From an uncultured Bacteroidota bacterium (GTDB lineage Bacteria; Bacteroidota; Bacteroidia; Chitinophagales; Chitinophagaceae): a DNA stretch of 42,077 bases. The notes under the pieces were generated by a model, which worked only from the letters and a program-made list of their open reading frames with translations, made no database searches and was not told the DNA's origin. Below are positions 7,366 to 17,786 of this stretch, one piece after another; positions within the stretch are counted from its first letter, which is position 1, and every line of letters starts with the position of its first letter. The DNA is taken from NCBI GenBank assembly GCA_903904855.1, contig CAIVEH010000017.1, positions 1 through 42,077 on the forward strand. Reading direction: 5' to 3'. A program made the position numbers and the translations under genes.

Positions 7366-10300
7366 ATGGCAGTAAAAAAAGATAATCGCCCAAGACCGGG
7401 ATTTGGTAAGATAACCATCAGCCTTGCATCTCCGGATGTAATACTTGACCGTTCTTATGGAGAAGTATTGAAGCCTGAAACAATAAATTACCGTACCTAC
7501 AAGCCTGAGCGTGATGGCTTGTTCTGTGAGAAAATATTCGGCCCGGTAAAGGATTACGAATGTTATTGCGGTAAGTACAAGCGTATCCGTTATAAGGGTA
7601 TTGTTTGCGACCGTTGCGGTGTAGAAGTAACTGAGAAAAAGGTTCGCCGTGAGCGCCTGGGCCACATCAAGCTGGTGGTGCCTATCGTTCATATATGGTA
7701 TTTCAAGAGCCTCCCAAATAAAATAGGCTATCTTCTTGGCGTTAGCTCCAAGAAAATGGAGAGCATCGTTTATTACGAGCGCTATGTGGTAGTAGCAGCA
7801 GGAGAAGCTGAAGAAATGATCAGGACAAAACTGAACCTGAAAGATTCGGAAGATACTGCACAGCAATTGCTTACTGAAGATGAATACCTGGAAATACTGG
7901 ATGGCCTGCATAAGGATAACCAGCATCTGCCAGATGAAGATCCGAATAAGTTTATAGCCAAGATGGGCGCTGAAGCGGTGCATATGCTGCTTTCGCGTAT
8001 TGATCTTGACGCTTTATCTTACGATCTGCGTAACTCAGCAGCCAACGAAACTTCACAGCAACGTAAGCAGGAAGCTTTGAAGCGCCTGAGTGTTGTTGAG
8101 GCTTTCCGTGATGCCAATACCCGTATTGAGAACAGGCTGGAGTGGATGGTAATGCAGTATATTCCTGTTATTCCACCCGAACTGCGTCCGTTGGTTCCTT
8201 TGGATGGTGGCCGTTTTGCGTCATCCGACCTGAATGACCTTTACCGCAGGGTTATTATCCGTAATAACCGTCTGAAACGCCTTATAGAAATCAAGGCTCC
8301 TGAAGTAATCTTACGTAATGAAAAACGTATGCTCCAGGAAGCTGTGGATTCATTGTTTGATAACAGCCGTAAATCGAATGCCGTTAAGGCAGAAGGTGGC
8401 CGTGCGCTGAAATCATTATCAGATGTACTGAAAGGTAAACAAGGCCGTTTCCGTCAGAACCTGTTGGGAAAACGCGTTGACTACTCTGGTCGTTCGGTAA
8501 TAGTGGTAGGTCCGGAAATGAAACTGCATGAGTGTGGTTTGCCAAAGGATATGGCAGCGGAGTTATTCAAACCGTTTATTATCCGCAAGCTTATAGAAAG
8601 AGGCATTGTAAAAACAGTTAAGAGTGCGAAGAAACTGGTAGAGCGTAAGGAAGCTGTGGTTTGGGATATCCTTGAGAATGTACTGAAGGGCCACCCGATC
8701 ATGCTGAACCGCGCCCCAACGCTGCATAGATTATCTATACAGGCATTCCAGCCTAAACTGATTGAAGGAAAGGCAATACAGCTTCACCCACTCGTATGTT
8801 CGGCGTTCAATGCGGATTTCGATGGTGACCAGATGGCTGTTCACGTTCCGCTGAGCAATGCTGCTATTGTAGAAGCTCAGGTACTGATGCTGGCTTCGCA
8901 CAACATCCTTAACCCACAGAATGGTACGCCGATCACCCTTCCTTCTCAGGACATGGTACTTGGTCTGTATTACATCTCTAAGGGCAAGAAATCGACCGAA
9001 ACTGAAAAGGTAAAGGGCGAGAATAAAGCTTACTACAGTGTAGAAGAGGTAATTGTAGCGCATAATGAAGGAAAGGCTGATCTCCATGCATGGATCAAGG
9101 TACGTGCCAATGTGCGTGAAGCAGATGGCAGTATCGTTGTTAAGCTCATAGATACTACCGTAGGTCGCGTATTATTTAACCAGTTTGTTCCAAGGGAGAA
9201 TGGTTTTGTAAATGCACTGCTTACCAAGAAATCTTTAAGAGAGATCATTGGCCAGATATTGAAGAATACCAATATCCCTAAAACAGTTCAATTCCTTGAT
9301 GATATCAAGACCCTTGGATTCCGTACGGCATTCAGAGGTGGATTGTCGTTCAATATCAAGGATCTTACCGTTCCGGATATTAAAGAGAAACTGGTAGAAA
9401 ATGCTCAGGTGGAGGTAGACGAAATCTGGGAAAACTACAACATGGGTCTGATTACCAATAACGAGCGATACAACCAGGTAATTGATGTATGGTCGCGCGT
9501 GGATACCCGTGTGACTGAAACATTGATTCGTGAAATGGCAGCAGACAAGCAGGGCTTCAACTCTGTGTACATGATGCTTGACTCTGGTGCGCGTGGATCT
9601 AAACAGCAGGTAAAACAGCTTGCCGGATTGAGAGGTCTGATGGCTAAACCCCGCCGTAGTGGTTCATCAGGATCAGAAATTATTGAGAATCCGATCCTTT
9701 CTAACTTTAAGGTAGGATTGAGTGTATTGGAGTACTTTATCTCAACCCATGGTGCGCGTAAGGGCCTTGCGGATACGGCACTTAAAACGGCGGATGCGGG
9801 TTATCTGACACGCCGTCTGGTGGATGTGGCACAGGATGTGGTTATCACAGGTGAAGATTGCGGTACTCTTCGTGGTATTGCAACATCGGCACTCAAGGAT
9901 AATGAAGAAATTGTGGAACCATTGTATGACCGTATCTTAGGCCGTACTTCGCTGCATAATGTTTACGATCCTATTTCCGAGGAACTGATAGCTAATGCCG
10001 GTGAGGAAATTACTGAAGATATTGCTAAAAGAATAGAAGACAGCGCGATTGATACAGTTGAAATCCGCTCGGTACTGACTTGCGAAAGCCGCAGGGGTGT
10101 ATGTGCCAAATGCTATGGTAAAAACCTGGCTACAGGATACATGACCCAGAAGGGCGATGCAGTAGGTATCATTGCAGCACAGTCGATCGGTGAGCCGGGA
10201 ACACAGCTTACGCTGCGTACCTTCCACGTGGGTGGTGTTGCGGGTTCATCAGCTATCGAATCACAATTGGTGGCCCGTTTCGATGGAACCATTCAGTTTG

Positions 10301-11691
10301 ATGGTCTGCGTACTACCAAGTATAAAGATGCAGAAGGCGCTGACCAGACGGTAGTAATAGGCCGTACAGGAGAGGTGCGTATAGTGGATATGGCCAATGA
10401 CCGCCTGCTTATTACCAACAACATACCTTATGGTTCATTGTTGCGTGTAGCCAATGGCAAGAAGGTTGTGAAGGGTGATGTAATCTGTACGTGGGATCCG
10501 TTCAATGCGGTAATCATTTCTGAAATTTCGGGTAAGGTTCGTTTCGATGCGGTAATAGAAGGTATTACTTATCGTGAAGAGGCAGATGAGCAGACAGGAC
10601 ACCGCGAGAAAGTGGTAATTGAAACAAAGGATAAAACAAAAATACCATCCATATACATTGATGGCGCTAAAGACCAGAAGATGTATAACCTTCCGGTAGG
10701 TTCGCACATCGTTGTCAATATTGATGATGAAGTGGCCAACGGAACGGTACTGGTGAAGATACCACGTGTGATGGGCCGTAGCCGGGATATCACGGGAGGT
10801 CTGCCAAGGGTAACTGAGCTGTTTGAGGCACGTAACCCAAGTAACCCTGCCGTAGTAGCTGAAATAGATGGTGTGGTAGGATTTGGTAATGTGAAACGTG
10901 GTAACCGTGAGATCGTGGTTGAGTCGCGCGAAGGACTGGTGAAGAAATACCTGGTGCCGCTGACCCGTCATATCATGGTGCAGGATGGCGACTTTGTAAA
11001 GGCTGGTACATCACTCTCTGATGGTGCCACTACACCAAGCGATATCCTGTCGATCAAGGGGCCGTTTGCGGTGCAGGAATACCTGGTAAATGAAATACAG
11101 GAAGTATATCGTTTACAGGGTGTGAAGATTAATGACAAGCACATTGAGGTGATTGTTCGCCAGATGATGCGTAAGGTGAATATAGTTGATCCGGGTGATA
11201 CCAAGTTCCTGGAAGAAGATACAGTAGATAAGTTTGAGTTTATGGACGAAAACGACTGGATCTATGATAAGAAAGTGGTAACCGAATCAGGCGCAAGCGA
11301 TAAGATGCACCCTGGCCAGATCGTTACACTGCGTGAGATCCGTGAAGAAAACAGCGGATTGCGCAGGGCTGATAAGAAACTGGTAGAGTACCGTGATGCA
11401 AATCCGGCAACATCTTCACCAATGCTTCTGGGTATTACCAAGGCGTCTCTGGGTACACAAAGCTGGATATCAGCAGCATCGTTCCAGGAAACTACCAAGG
11501 TATTGTCTCAGGCATCCATCAATGGTAAGGCTGACTTCCTGATGGGCCTCAAGGAAAACGTTATTACAGGTAACCTCATCCCTGCGGGAACCGGTATGCG
11601 CGAATTCGATGACCTGGTAGTAGGTTCTAAGGAAGAGTTTGAACTGCTGCAGGCCAACAGGGATGTGCTTCAGTTTGACGAGGAAGAATAA
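7366..11691 (+). CDS. rpoC: DNA-directed RNA polymerase subunit beta'
   Basis: This 1,441-residue protein has the expected length for Bacteroidota RpoC. The N-terminal zinc-binding cysteines are C66, C68, C81 and C84. The catalytic magnesium motif NADFDGDQM places the three aspartates at 484, 486 and 488. The second zinc site is formed by DCGTLRG together with [13 protein letters not shown], and the stretch [19 protein letters not shown] precedes the trigger loop. It pairs with RpoB in core polymerase. The start is the ATG at 7366, preceded only by an A-rich leader without a clear Shine-Dalgarno, which is common in this phylum. The leader lies directly after the right arm of the IVP inverted repeat, so pairing of the arms may affect access to this start. 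Confidence 0.98.
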   Translation: MAVKKDNRPRPGFGKITISLASPDVILDRSYGEVLKPETINYRTYKPERDGLFCEKIFGPVKDYECYCGKYKRIRYKGIVCDRCGVEVTEKKVRRERLGHIKLVVPIVHIWYFKSLPNKIGYLLGVSSKKMESIVYYERYVVVAAGEAEEMIRTKLNLKDSEDTAQQLLTEDEYLEILDGLHKDNQHLPDEDPNKFIAKMGAEAVHMLLSRIDLDALSYDLRNSAANETSQQRKQEALKRLSVVEAFRDANTRIENRLEWMVMQYIPVIPPELRPLVPLDGGRFASSDLNDLYRRVIIRNNRLKRLIEIKAPEVILRNEKRMLQEAVDSLFDNSRKSNAVKAEGGRALKSLSDVLKGKQGRFRQNLLGKRVDYSGRSVIVVGPEMKLHECGLPKDMAAELFKPFIIRKLIERGIVKTVKSAKKLVERKEAVVWDILENVLKGHPIMLNRAPTLHRLSIQAFQPKLIEGKAIQLHPLVCSAFNADFDGDQMAVHVPLSNAAIVEAQVLMLASHNILNPQNGTPITLPSQDMVLGLYYISKGKKSTETEKVKGENKAYYSVEEVIVAHNEGKADLHAWIKVRANVREADGSIVVKLIDTTVGRVLFNQFVPRENGFVNALLTKKSLREIIGQILKNTNIPKTVQFLDDIKTLGFRTAFRGGLSFNIKDLTVPDIKEKLVENAQVEVDEIWENYNMGLITNNERYNQVIDVWSRVDTRVTETLIREMAADKQGFNSVYMMLDSGARGSKQQVKQLAGLRGLMAKPRRSGSSGSEIIENPILSNFKVGLSVLEYFISTHGARKGLADTALKTADAGYLTRRLVDVAQDVVITGEDCGTLRGIATSALKDNEEIVEPLYDRILGRTSLHNVYDPISEELIANAGEEITEDIAKRIEDSAIDTVEIRSVLTCESRRGVCAKCYGKNLATGYMTQKGDAVGIIAAQSIGEPGTQLTLRTFHVGGVAGSSAIESQLVARFDGTIQFDGLRTTKYKDAEGADQTVVIGRTGEVRIVDMANDRLLITNNIPYGSLLRVANGKKVVKGDVICTWDPFNAVIISEISGKVRFDAVIEGITYREEADEQTGHREKVVIETKDKTKIPSIYIDGAKDQKMYNLPVGSHIVVNIDDEVANGTVLVKIPRVMGRSRDITGGLPRVTELFEARNPSNPAVVAEIDGVVGFGNVKRGNREIVVESREGLVKKYLVPLTRHIMVQDGDFVKAGTSLSDGATTPSDILSIKGPFAVQEYLVNEIQEVYRLQGVKINDKHIEVIVRQMMRKVNIVDPGDTKFLEEDTVDKFEFMDENDWIYDKKVVTESGASDKMHPGQIVTLREIREENSGLRRADKKLVEYRDANPATSSPMLLGITKASLGTQSWISAASFQETTKVLSQASINGKADFLMGLKENVITGNLIPAGTGMREFDDLVVGSKEEFELLQANRDVLQFDEEE

Positions 11692-11719
11692 GATCAGGAT
11701 TTTCAGGATTGTTTAATAG

Positions 11720-11745
11720 ACCGCTCAGAAATGGGCGGTTTTTTT
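11720..11745 (+). terminator. Rho-independent terminator after rpoC
   Basis: ACCGCTC at 11720-11726 pairs with GGGCGGT at 11733-11739 (one T-G wobble), loop of six bases, followed by a T-run to 11745. It ends the rpoB-IVP-rpoC unit. Confidence 0.8.
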
Positions 11746-11778
11746 ATGCCCGTAAGTGGCTCATTTCCATCATTTTCT

Positions 11779-11807
11779 CCCGTTGGTTAGGTTTATTGAC
11801 CGTTGGT
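11779..11807 (+). promoter_or_regulatory. Candidate LytTR-type operator (tandem direct repeat)
   Basis: CCGTTGGTTAGG occurs twice, at 11780-11791 and 11800-11811, exactly 20 bp apart, which is about two helical turns. Read as 9-mers, the second copy ACCGTTGGT (11799-11807) fits the published LytTR consensus [TA][AC][CA]GTTN[AG][TG] at all nine positions, and the first, CCCGTTGGT (11779-11787), fits eight of nine. The spacer is 11 bp, against the usual 12-13. A third near-match, ACCGTTAAA, lies at 11866-11874. A LytTR regulator is encoded about 6 kb downstream. Binding is inferred. Confidence 0.45.
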
Positions 11808-11884
11808 TAGGATAATTTGTTAATGGGGGTTTAACGAATGTAGATTGCGATGTAAACATTTTTTAACCGTTAAAACTAAATAAG

Positions 11885-12086
11885 ATGAAAAAAAACAAAA
11901 TTATTGAATTCAGCTATTATGCACGCCATATCCGGCGCAATTTCTATTACAAAGCATAAGGTTAATACTTCTTCTGGCATACCCACATTTACAGCAGATA
12001 ATGTTGGTATTGGTAGTATTTGGGCTACAATCATATTGCCCGGTTTTACTTTGCAAAACACAACTCTATATTTTTTTACCACTTAA
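11885..12086 (+). pseudogene. Doubtful short gene frameshifted in an A8 run
   Basis: ATG at 11885 is followed by eight A residues (11888-11895) and, as written, the frame stops after about 22 codons. With one A fewer it would continue as MKKTKLLNSAIMHAISGAIS and run about 66 residues to the stop at 12084-12086, just before the next gene. The frame from 11904 is open, but the opposite strand is open too, and no family is recognised. This may be chance, a decayed gene, or a homopolymer error. Confidence 0.2.
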
Positions 12087-12097
12087 AAAATTGACTA

Positions 12098-14800
12098 ATG
12101 AAAAAAACATTGAATTACATGGTAGTTGCGATGGCCCTGCTGATCTACATAGGAGCGGGCGCGCAGACAACACAAATACACATCGGGGATCCTAGAAACC
12201 AGTTGGCCACCCACATAAAAGTAATGGCCACAGGTGAAAAAATAATTGCCGGATATGACTACGATCTGGTTGCAGGCGAGGTTGCAAATGCACAGATGAT
12301 ACTGATGAAGGTGGATGCAGCAGGCTCTACCATCATATGGCAGGAGAAATTTGGGATGCCTGGAACGAATAACCTGGTTTATGATATGATTCTCACGATC
12401 CCAGTGGCTGCCACCGACGGAGATATAGTAGTGGTTGGCTCAATGGGTCGTAATAATGTGTATGCCGACAACCACGCAGCTATCCTGAAATTCAGATCAT
12501 CGGACGGAAGCCTGGTATGGCAAAAAATAATAAGGGATCCAGATCCGGCTGATGTGGGAGGGGAAGTGTTTTCTGCTGTAACTGCCCTAAGCGATGGTCG
12601 GCTGGTAGCAGTAGGCACGCACGATGCCCGTCCTCATAATTCCAATGCTATGATCTACGTGTTCTCGGCTATGGGTGTACCACAATACAATGAGATTGAT
12701 GGAATGACAGAAAGTGATGGTTACCTCGGCATTACCACCGACGGTACAGACTGTTATATTACAGGTACATGGGTTGGTAATTATACCGATGCGCGCGTTC
12801 ACAAATATACGCCGGCTGCGGTAGGCTCCGGGATGGGAACTTTCGGCGTAATGGGGTGGTCAAGGTACTTCGATTTTACCCTTACAGGCGTAAAAGGTGA
12901 TCAGGCACTACAAGACAATTTCTTCACCGATATATATCTTGTCGGCGGGGAACTAATGATATTGGGAGGATCCTTGCACAACTATTTATACGGAGCTGGC
13001 GAAGGTGAAAGTATTTGCAGGCTAAACGCCAGTGGTCTACCCGACATTACTACCGAAGGGCTATGGCAGATACAGAACAGTGGTATGACCTACAGCGGCG
13101 CTGTAAAAATGGCGGTGGTAGATCGTAATCACATTTATAATGTACAAAGCCCCACCAACGTGTGGACAGATCCGATCATATGGCTGGCAGGTACATCTAA
13201 TAATACGGTTGTCACTGATATCAGCTTATTGCCTTCGGGAACTGCTCCAGTTGTGAGTAATACTGTACTATACAAGTCATTTCCTCCTAGCCTCCACTCG
13301 TTGTTCGACATGGCAATGGTTGGTTCTGATCTGCAAATGGCCGGGAGTACAAATGATCCATTACATGGTTATGGCAATAATGATATTTATTTCGTGAAAA
13401 CGGCCAACAGCCTGCCTGTTGGTACCAACCCTAAAGTGTGCGACAGCCGCGATGTGGCATGGGGCGATGCGTTTCCGCTTGTTGAAAGCCACCAGTATTT
13501 CACCAGAAGCTATTTTAATCCGGTATTCACTAATGTTTTTCCGGTATCTACATTTTATCAGATTGGGCCGCTTGTATGTGATGACTCTACCAAGCATCAA
13601 CCATGTACTGATAGCTCAAAGCTGGTAATTACAAGCACTACTGATGCAAACGGCAACTGTATATTTTCTGCTACAGCTTATGTTTGGACTGCAAACGAAA
13701 TACTGGGTTATGAATGGCAAGGCGCCGGACCGGCACAAATTGATCATACACATGCTACCAGCGATACATATACCTTCACAGTTACTCCTGGAGGAACTGC
13801 TGTTATAAAAGTGACCGTGTTTGTTGTTGACACTACTTTTATAGATACAGTATCCGGCCCATGTTGCAGTGTAGTGCTCACTCAAACAGTAACCTGCAAT
13901 CATAAGGATTCCACCTATTGCGGCTGCTTTGATACATCACTGTGTACTCTTACATATATTGGTATGAGTGGCCATGATGGTAAATGTCATTTTACAGTAA
14001 CGGCTAACCAGATTACCAATAAGGGTTGCCAGTTCCTGGGATACAAATGGATCACATCGTCATTTAGTACAGGAATAATATCATCTAACACTGGTACGGT
14101 AATTGTAAATCCAGGTACAACAGGTTTTGCAACGGTAGTTTTTTATGCACTTACTCCTGCTGGTGATACCTGTGTGTTTACACGGTGGGTAAAATTAATT
14201 TGTCCTGGCGACGTAGGTGGACCAGGTTGTTTTAATACAGCTTTAACAACACTAACGGCTACAAGTGTACCAGGCTTTGGTGGAAGCTGCAATTTTACAT
14301 GCACCGCTTCAGCTACTACAATTCCTCCTTACGTTGTTACCAGTTACAGATGGTACAAAAATTCTGTTTACGATCCTACATATACCACCAATACTTTCCC
14401 TGTTAACGTGCCTTCAATGATAGCCGCAAATGTGCAAGTGATTATCAGTTCTGTTAGTCCAAACGGAGATATCTGTACCGACACGCTCCATTTAATCCTG
14501 AGCTGTGACGGCGGAGTGGGGACTGCGGAGCGTCCCGGGCATTCAAATGAAGGAGGACAAGTCAGTTCAGGCAATGACATATCTATTTTCCCTAACCCTA
14601 CCGAGAACATGGTTATAGTTTCATCTTCTAATACTGAAATAACAAATATAGAGGTTATAGATGTAAATGGTCAGAAAGTTGGGACTTACAATTTTGAGCA
14701 TACAAAATCAACAACCATATCGCTCGATAATCTCCCTCCGGGCACGTATTTATTCAAGGTGAATGGTTCGACATCGAAGGTCGTATCGAAAATAAAGTAG
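12098..14800 (+). CDS. Secreted propeller/PKD-like protein with T9SS sorting domain
   Basis: This 900-residue protein begins with a Sec signal peptide (about 1-22, ending GAGAQ). Residues about 25-470 form repeats of the type seen in beta-propellers, with strands such as DGDIVVVGSMG, DGRLVAVGTHD and GELMILGGS. Residues about 505-800 hold three Ig/PKD-like modules rich in cysteine, each starting with a phrase like LTYIGMSGHDGKCHFTVTA. The last 75 residues (IFPNPTENMVIVSS through PPGTYLFKVNG to VVSKIK) are a type A T9SS C-terminal sorting domain, so the protein should cross the outer membrane and be attached to the cell surface or released. Ligand and function are unknown. It is a single gene, downstream of a candidate LytTR operator. 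Confidence 0.8.
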   Translation: MKKTLNYMVVAMALLIYIGAGAQTTQIHIGDPRNQLATHIKVMATGEKIIAGYDYDLVAGEVANAQMILMKVDAAGSTIIWQEKFGMPGTNNLVYDMILTIPVAATDGDIVVVGSMGRNNVYADNHAAILKFRSSDGSLVWQKIIRDPDPADVGGEVFSAVTALSDGRLVAVGTHDARPHNSNAMIYVFSAMGVPQYNEIDGMTESDGYLGITTDGTDCYITGTWVGNYTDARVHKYTPAAVGSGMGTFGVMGWSRYFDFTLTGVKGDQALQDNFFTDIYLVGGELMILGGSLHNYLYGAGEGESICRLNASGLPDITTEGLWQIQNSGMTYSGAVKMAVVDRNHIYNVQSPTNVWTDPIIWLAGTSNNTVVTDISLLPSGTAPVVSNTVLYKSFPPSLHSLFDMAMVGSDLQMAGSTNDPLHGYGNNDIYFVKTANSLPVGTNPKVCDSRDVAWGDAFPLVESHQYFTRSYFNPVFTNVFPVSTFYQIGPLVCDDSTKHQPCTDSSKLVITSTTDANGNCIFSATAYVWTANEILGYEWQGAGPAQIDHTHATSDTYTFTVTPGGTAVIKVTVFVVDTTFIDTVSGPCCSVVLTQTVTCNHKDSTYCGCFDTSLCTLTYIGMSGHDGKCHFTVTANQITNKGCQFLGYKWITSSFSTGIISSNTGTVIVNPGTTGFATVVFYALTPAGDTCVFTRWVKLICPGDVGGPGCFNTALTTLTATSVPGFGGSCNFTCTASATTIPPYVVTSYRWYKNSVYDPTYTTNTFPVNVPSMIAANVQVIISSVSPNGDICTDTLHLILSCDGGVGTAERPGHSNEGGQVSSGNDISIFPNPTENMVIVSSSNTEITNIEVIDVNGQKVGTYNFEHTKSTTISLDNLPPGTYLFKVNGSTSKVVSKIK

Positions 14801-14818
14801 CAAATACAAAGCATTAAC

Positions 14819-14841
14819 AAAGGCCCCGGGGATGGGCTTTT
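14819..14841 (+). terminator. Weak terminator after the T9SS propeller gene
   Basis: AAAGGCCC pairs with GGGCTTT with one bulged G, followed by a short T-rich stretch. The stem is imperfect. Confidence 0.45.
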
Positions 14842-14907
14842 GTTATTTACCTGGTGTGCAAAGCTAAAGGTAATTGCAATTTGTTATACATATACCCAAT
14901 AGAGAAT

Positions 14908-14935
14908 GGCGCACCTGAAGAGGGCGCCTTCTTAT
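14908..14935. terminator. Possible hairpin between convergent genes
   Basis: GGCGC at 14908-14912 pairs with GCGCC at 14924-14928, in the gap between the rightward gene ending at 14800 and the leftward gene ending at 14945. The following TTCTTATT is only moderately T-rich. It may serve either strand. Confidence 0.35.
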
Positions 14936-14944
14936 TGAGTAAGG

Positions 14945-17785
14945 TTATTGATTCATGAACCTGGAATACAAAACAATCACCACCTCTGTTCCTGTCTGAT
15001 CACTATTGTTAAGATTGTTGATTTCAATAGAAAAGGTGACCTTGTAGAAATCGGAAATACGCTTCAGCCGCTTGCGGATAAACTCTATACCGAGAGATAG
15101 TTTTTCGGTGGCAGGGGTGTTTGTTTTTATTTCAGTTAATCCAACGCCGTTATCAGTAATTCTGATAATCAGGTAATGGTCGGTTGAGATGCTTAAATCT
15201 ACAGTTATGGTAAAACCATCGAGCTCTTTACGGAAGCCATGGACTACGGAATTTTCAACAAAAGTATGTATCAGCAGGGGAGGGATGTTTACCTCATCTG
15301 AGTTGGCAATTGAGTTGTCTATTTTCAGCGTTATCCTGTTATCAAAGCGGAGATTCTGCAGGTGAATATAATTTTTAATCAGGCTGAGTTCTTTTGAAAC
15401 AGGGATAAAGCTGAATTGCAGGTTTTCGATATTCTGCCTGATCAGCCTGCTTAAAATGGCGAGGTAGTTATTGGCAGTTTCTTTTGAGCCAATATTTATT
15501 AAATTCTGAATGTTGTTGATGGCGTTGAATATGAAATGCGGATTGATTAATGAATTGATTGACCTATGTTCCAGCTGCAGGTAATTCAATTCATTCTGAA
15601 ATAAATTCTGCCGGTGTTTATGATAGGCCATAACGATGAGTATAGTAGCAATAATTAATAAAAAGAATACGAGCATATAAAACTCATAAGTAAGGTAGAA
15701 AGGAGGAAGTATTTTAAGATTGATAAATTTTGAAGGTGTGGAGAGATTGTTATCAGTTATTGACTTAATCTCGATCTGATAATCATTATATTTTTCGATA
15801 AGGATGTCCAGATTATCGGAAGATGAGTTGTTCCATGTTCCGGTACTATTACTGGAAATAAGACGGTAGGCATAGTGGCTGGGAATGTTGTTGAATTTTA
15901 ATGAACTCAAAGAAACTGCAACATGCGTATGCAGGCTGTTTTTTATTATGATGACACTATCACTTCTTGTTTTACCATTTACTGCAACATTTTCAATATA
16001 AAAAACCGGTTGCTCTATCTCTCTGTTAAGCAAGCTGTTTTCGAAAATGTAAAAATCACCGCTCAGATTGCAAATAACATTATTTGCGAAAACATAAAGA
16101 TCAAGCAAATCTGATTGCTTTATGGGGTATTCTATTTTCTTAGCTCCGTTCGTTATATTGTATAAATCATCAACTAAATAATATCCTTTACTTGTATTCA
16201 GAATATATTTTACAGTGCCGGCAGAAGCATTGATGGTGCTAATACCAAAGCATGAAAAGGGGAGGTTAGGAATTACCTGTTTTCTGTTCTTTTTCCGGAT
16301 ATCATATGTAGTCAGATTCTGGTCGTTGGTAATAACAATAAACTTATCATTTAATAAATAGCTTTTTGCTATTGATTGGTCACGATTTAGGCTATCAATT
16401 GGTGAATAACTAAAAGAAGTCATATCGTAAGAGAATACTTTGTTATTGTGATAGCAATAAATATTACTGTTGTTATGGTCATAAATTCCATAACCATCAG
16501 ATCCTATGGAGATAGGAGGACTGAGAGATATTGTATCAGAAATTGTGGCAATATTCAGGTCTGCCCACCTGATTAAAATATATTTATTTTCAGAAATTTT
16601 AAAAATATTTTTAAAATTAGATATTTGAATTAATTTATCGTTATTCCTGTTAAGGCAATATCCAACAGTCTTGTGTGCATAGAAAAAATATTTATTGTCA
16701 ACATATACCGGAATAAAATCGTCTTTAAACTGAAAATTAATTTTCTCCAGAATAGATGAGTCATTTTCTTTATAATGAAAAATCGAGTTATTTTTTATGA
16801 AAAATATCTGATGGTTTGTAGCTTCTATGAGGTTAAAGCCAGCAACATCAGGTAAAGATTTAATCTTGTCCAGGTTCTTATCGAGGTAATAAATGCCGTT
16901 ACGAGCTGTAGTGATCCAGAAATTGCCATAAATATCCTGAGCTGTGCAACTGATTTCCTGATGTGAAAAAAGCGTGTTTTTTTTATGAGTTTTTGTATTG
17001 ATGATTATTAAACCATTTTTGGTGGCGCAAAATACATTTTCTTTTCCGTCATAATATATGTGTATTACATTATGATAAAAATTGAGTAAGGTATCTCTGT
17101 AATCCCAGATTAATGAGTCGCTAATGTGTATTTTGATACCATCTTTATCGGATGAAAGGCGGTATTTAAAATCATGAAAACTATTGGTTTTATCAGTCAA
17201 TATTTTATCTGCAACAATATTGTTTACTAAGGACGTAATTTTATGCTCTGAAAAGATTTTAAATATATTATTCTCCTTCCAAATGAACGACACTTTTTCA
17301 TCGTAGTTTTGCCCAAGTATCAAAGTGCATGTTGTATCATGCAACTTATATACACTTCCTTCTTTATAGCCTATGTATAGTGATGAGTCAATATCTTCAT
17401 AAATATATTCTATGTAGCTGATTATAGGCAGTTTTTTCAGCAGTTTGTCTTTTTTCTCGTTATACGCAGTATCATTTCTGATATAACAAGGCTGTCCGTT
17501 ACTGGTAAAAAGCCAAAGTCTACCTGATCTATCCTGGTATCCATGATAAATATCGTTGTCACTAAGTCCGTTTACTACTGAGAAATTTTTAAAATTTTCC
17601 CCATTGAATTTGGATACGCCTTTATTGGTAAAGAACCACATATACCCTTTATGATCGTGAAGAGAGTGATAAACCCTGTTGCTAATGAGTAAATTGGAGG
17701 TTGTATATTGCTTATAGTAATAGCCGTAAGATGGGATGTTGCAAGTAACCAGCAACCATAGAATTATGGAAATTAAACGCTTCAA
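14945..17785 (-). CDS. LytS-type sensor histidine kinase with periplasmic propeller
   Basis: This 946-residue protein has a signal peptide, then a long periplasmic region of two-component-regulator propeller repeats (for example YHSLHDHKGYMWFFTNKGVSKFNG) and a Y_Y_Y-like domain near 620-695. A single membrane segment lies at about 703-720. The cytoplasmic kinase belongs to the His_kinase family PF06580: H-box INPHFIFNAINN with H750, N-box PPLLIHTFVENSVVHGF with N845, and the ATP-binding ITDNGVGL near 880. Such kinases phosphorylate LytTR response regulators. Translation starts at a TTG at 17785, separated by one base from the TGA stop of the regulator reading frame (17787-17789), so it is probably coupled to it. 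The ligand is unknown. Its base composition is more AT-rich than that of the flanking genes. Confidence 0.9.
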   Translation of the reverse strand: MKRLISIILWLLVTCNIPSYGYYYKQYTTSNLLISNRVYHSLHDHKGYMWFFTNKGVSKFNGENFKNFSVVNGLSDNDIYHGYQDRSGRLWLFTSNGQPCYIRNDTAYNEKKDKLLKKLPIISYIEYIYEDIDSSLYIGYKEGSVYKLHDTTCTLILGQNYDEKVSFIWKENNIFKIFSEHKITSLVNNIVADKILTDKTNSFHDFKYRLSSDKDGIKIHISDSLIWDYRDTLLNFYHNVIHIYYDGKENVFCATKNGLIIINTKTHKKNTLFSHQEISCTAQDIYGNFWITTARNGIYYLDKNLDKIKSLPDVAGFNLIEATNHQIFFIKNNSIFHYKENDSSILEKINFQFKDDFIPVYVDNKYFFYAHKTVGYCLNRNNDKLIQISNFKNIFKISENKYILIRWADLNIATISDTISLSPPISIGSDGYGIYDHNNSNIYCYHNNKVFSYDMTSFSYSPIDSLNRDQSIAKSYLLNDKFIVITNDQNLTTYDIRKKNRKQVIPNLPFSCFGISTINASAGTVKYILNTSKGYYLVDDLYNITNGAKKIEYPIKQSDLLDLYVFANNVICNLSGDFYIFENSLLNREIEQPVFYIENVAVNGKTRSDSVIIIKNSLHTHVAVSLSSLKFNNIPSHYAYRLISSNSTGTWNNSSSDNLDILIEKYNDYQIEIKSITDNNLSTPSKFINLKILPPFYLTYEFYMLVFFLLIIATILIVMAYHKHRQNLFQNELNYLQLEHRSINSLINPHFIFNAINNIQNLINIGSKETANNYLAILSRLIRQNIENLQFSFIPVSKELSLIKNYIHLQNLRFDNRITLKIDNSIANSDEVNIPPLLIHTFVENSVVHGFRKELDGFTITVDLSISTDHYLIIRITDNGVGLTEIKTNTPATEKLSLGIEFIRKRLKRISDFYKVTFSIEINNLNNSDQTGTEVVIVLYSRFMNQ

Positions 17786-17786
17786 T

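Larger units (their letters stand above)
11692..12097. other. Spacer between rpoC and the T9SS propeller gene
   Basis: It holds the rpoC terminator, the 20-bp-spaced direct repeat, and a doubtful short frame starting at 11885. No other feature is evident. Confidence 0.6.

Noticed and set aside
7351-11500. Many antisense frames across rpoB and rpoC
   Set aside because: They mirror the codon use of the polymerase genes and show no domains or signals.
11876-12082. Minus-strand frame opposite the 11885 frame
   Set aside because: No start signal or recognisable family; it only reflects low stop density in this stretch.
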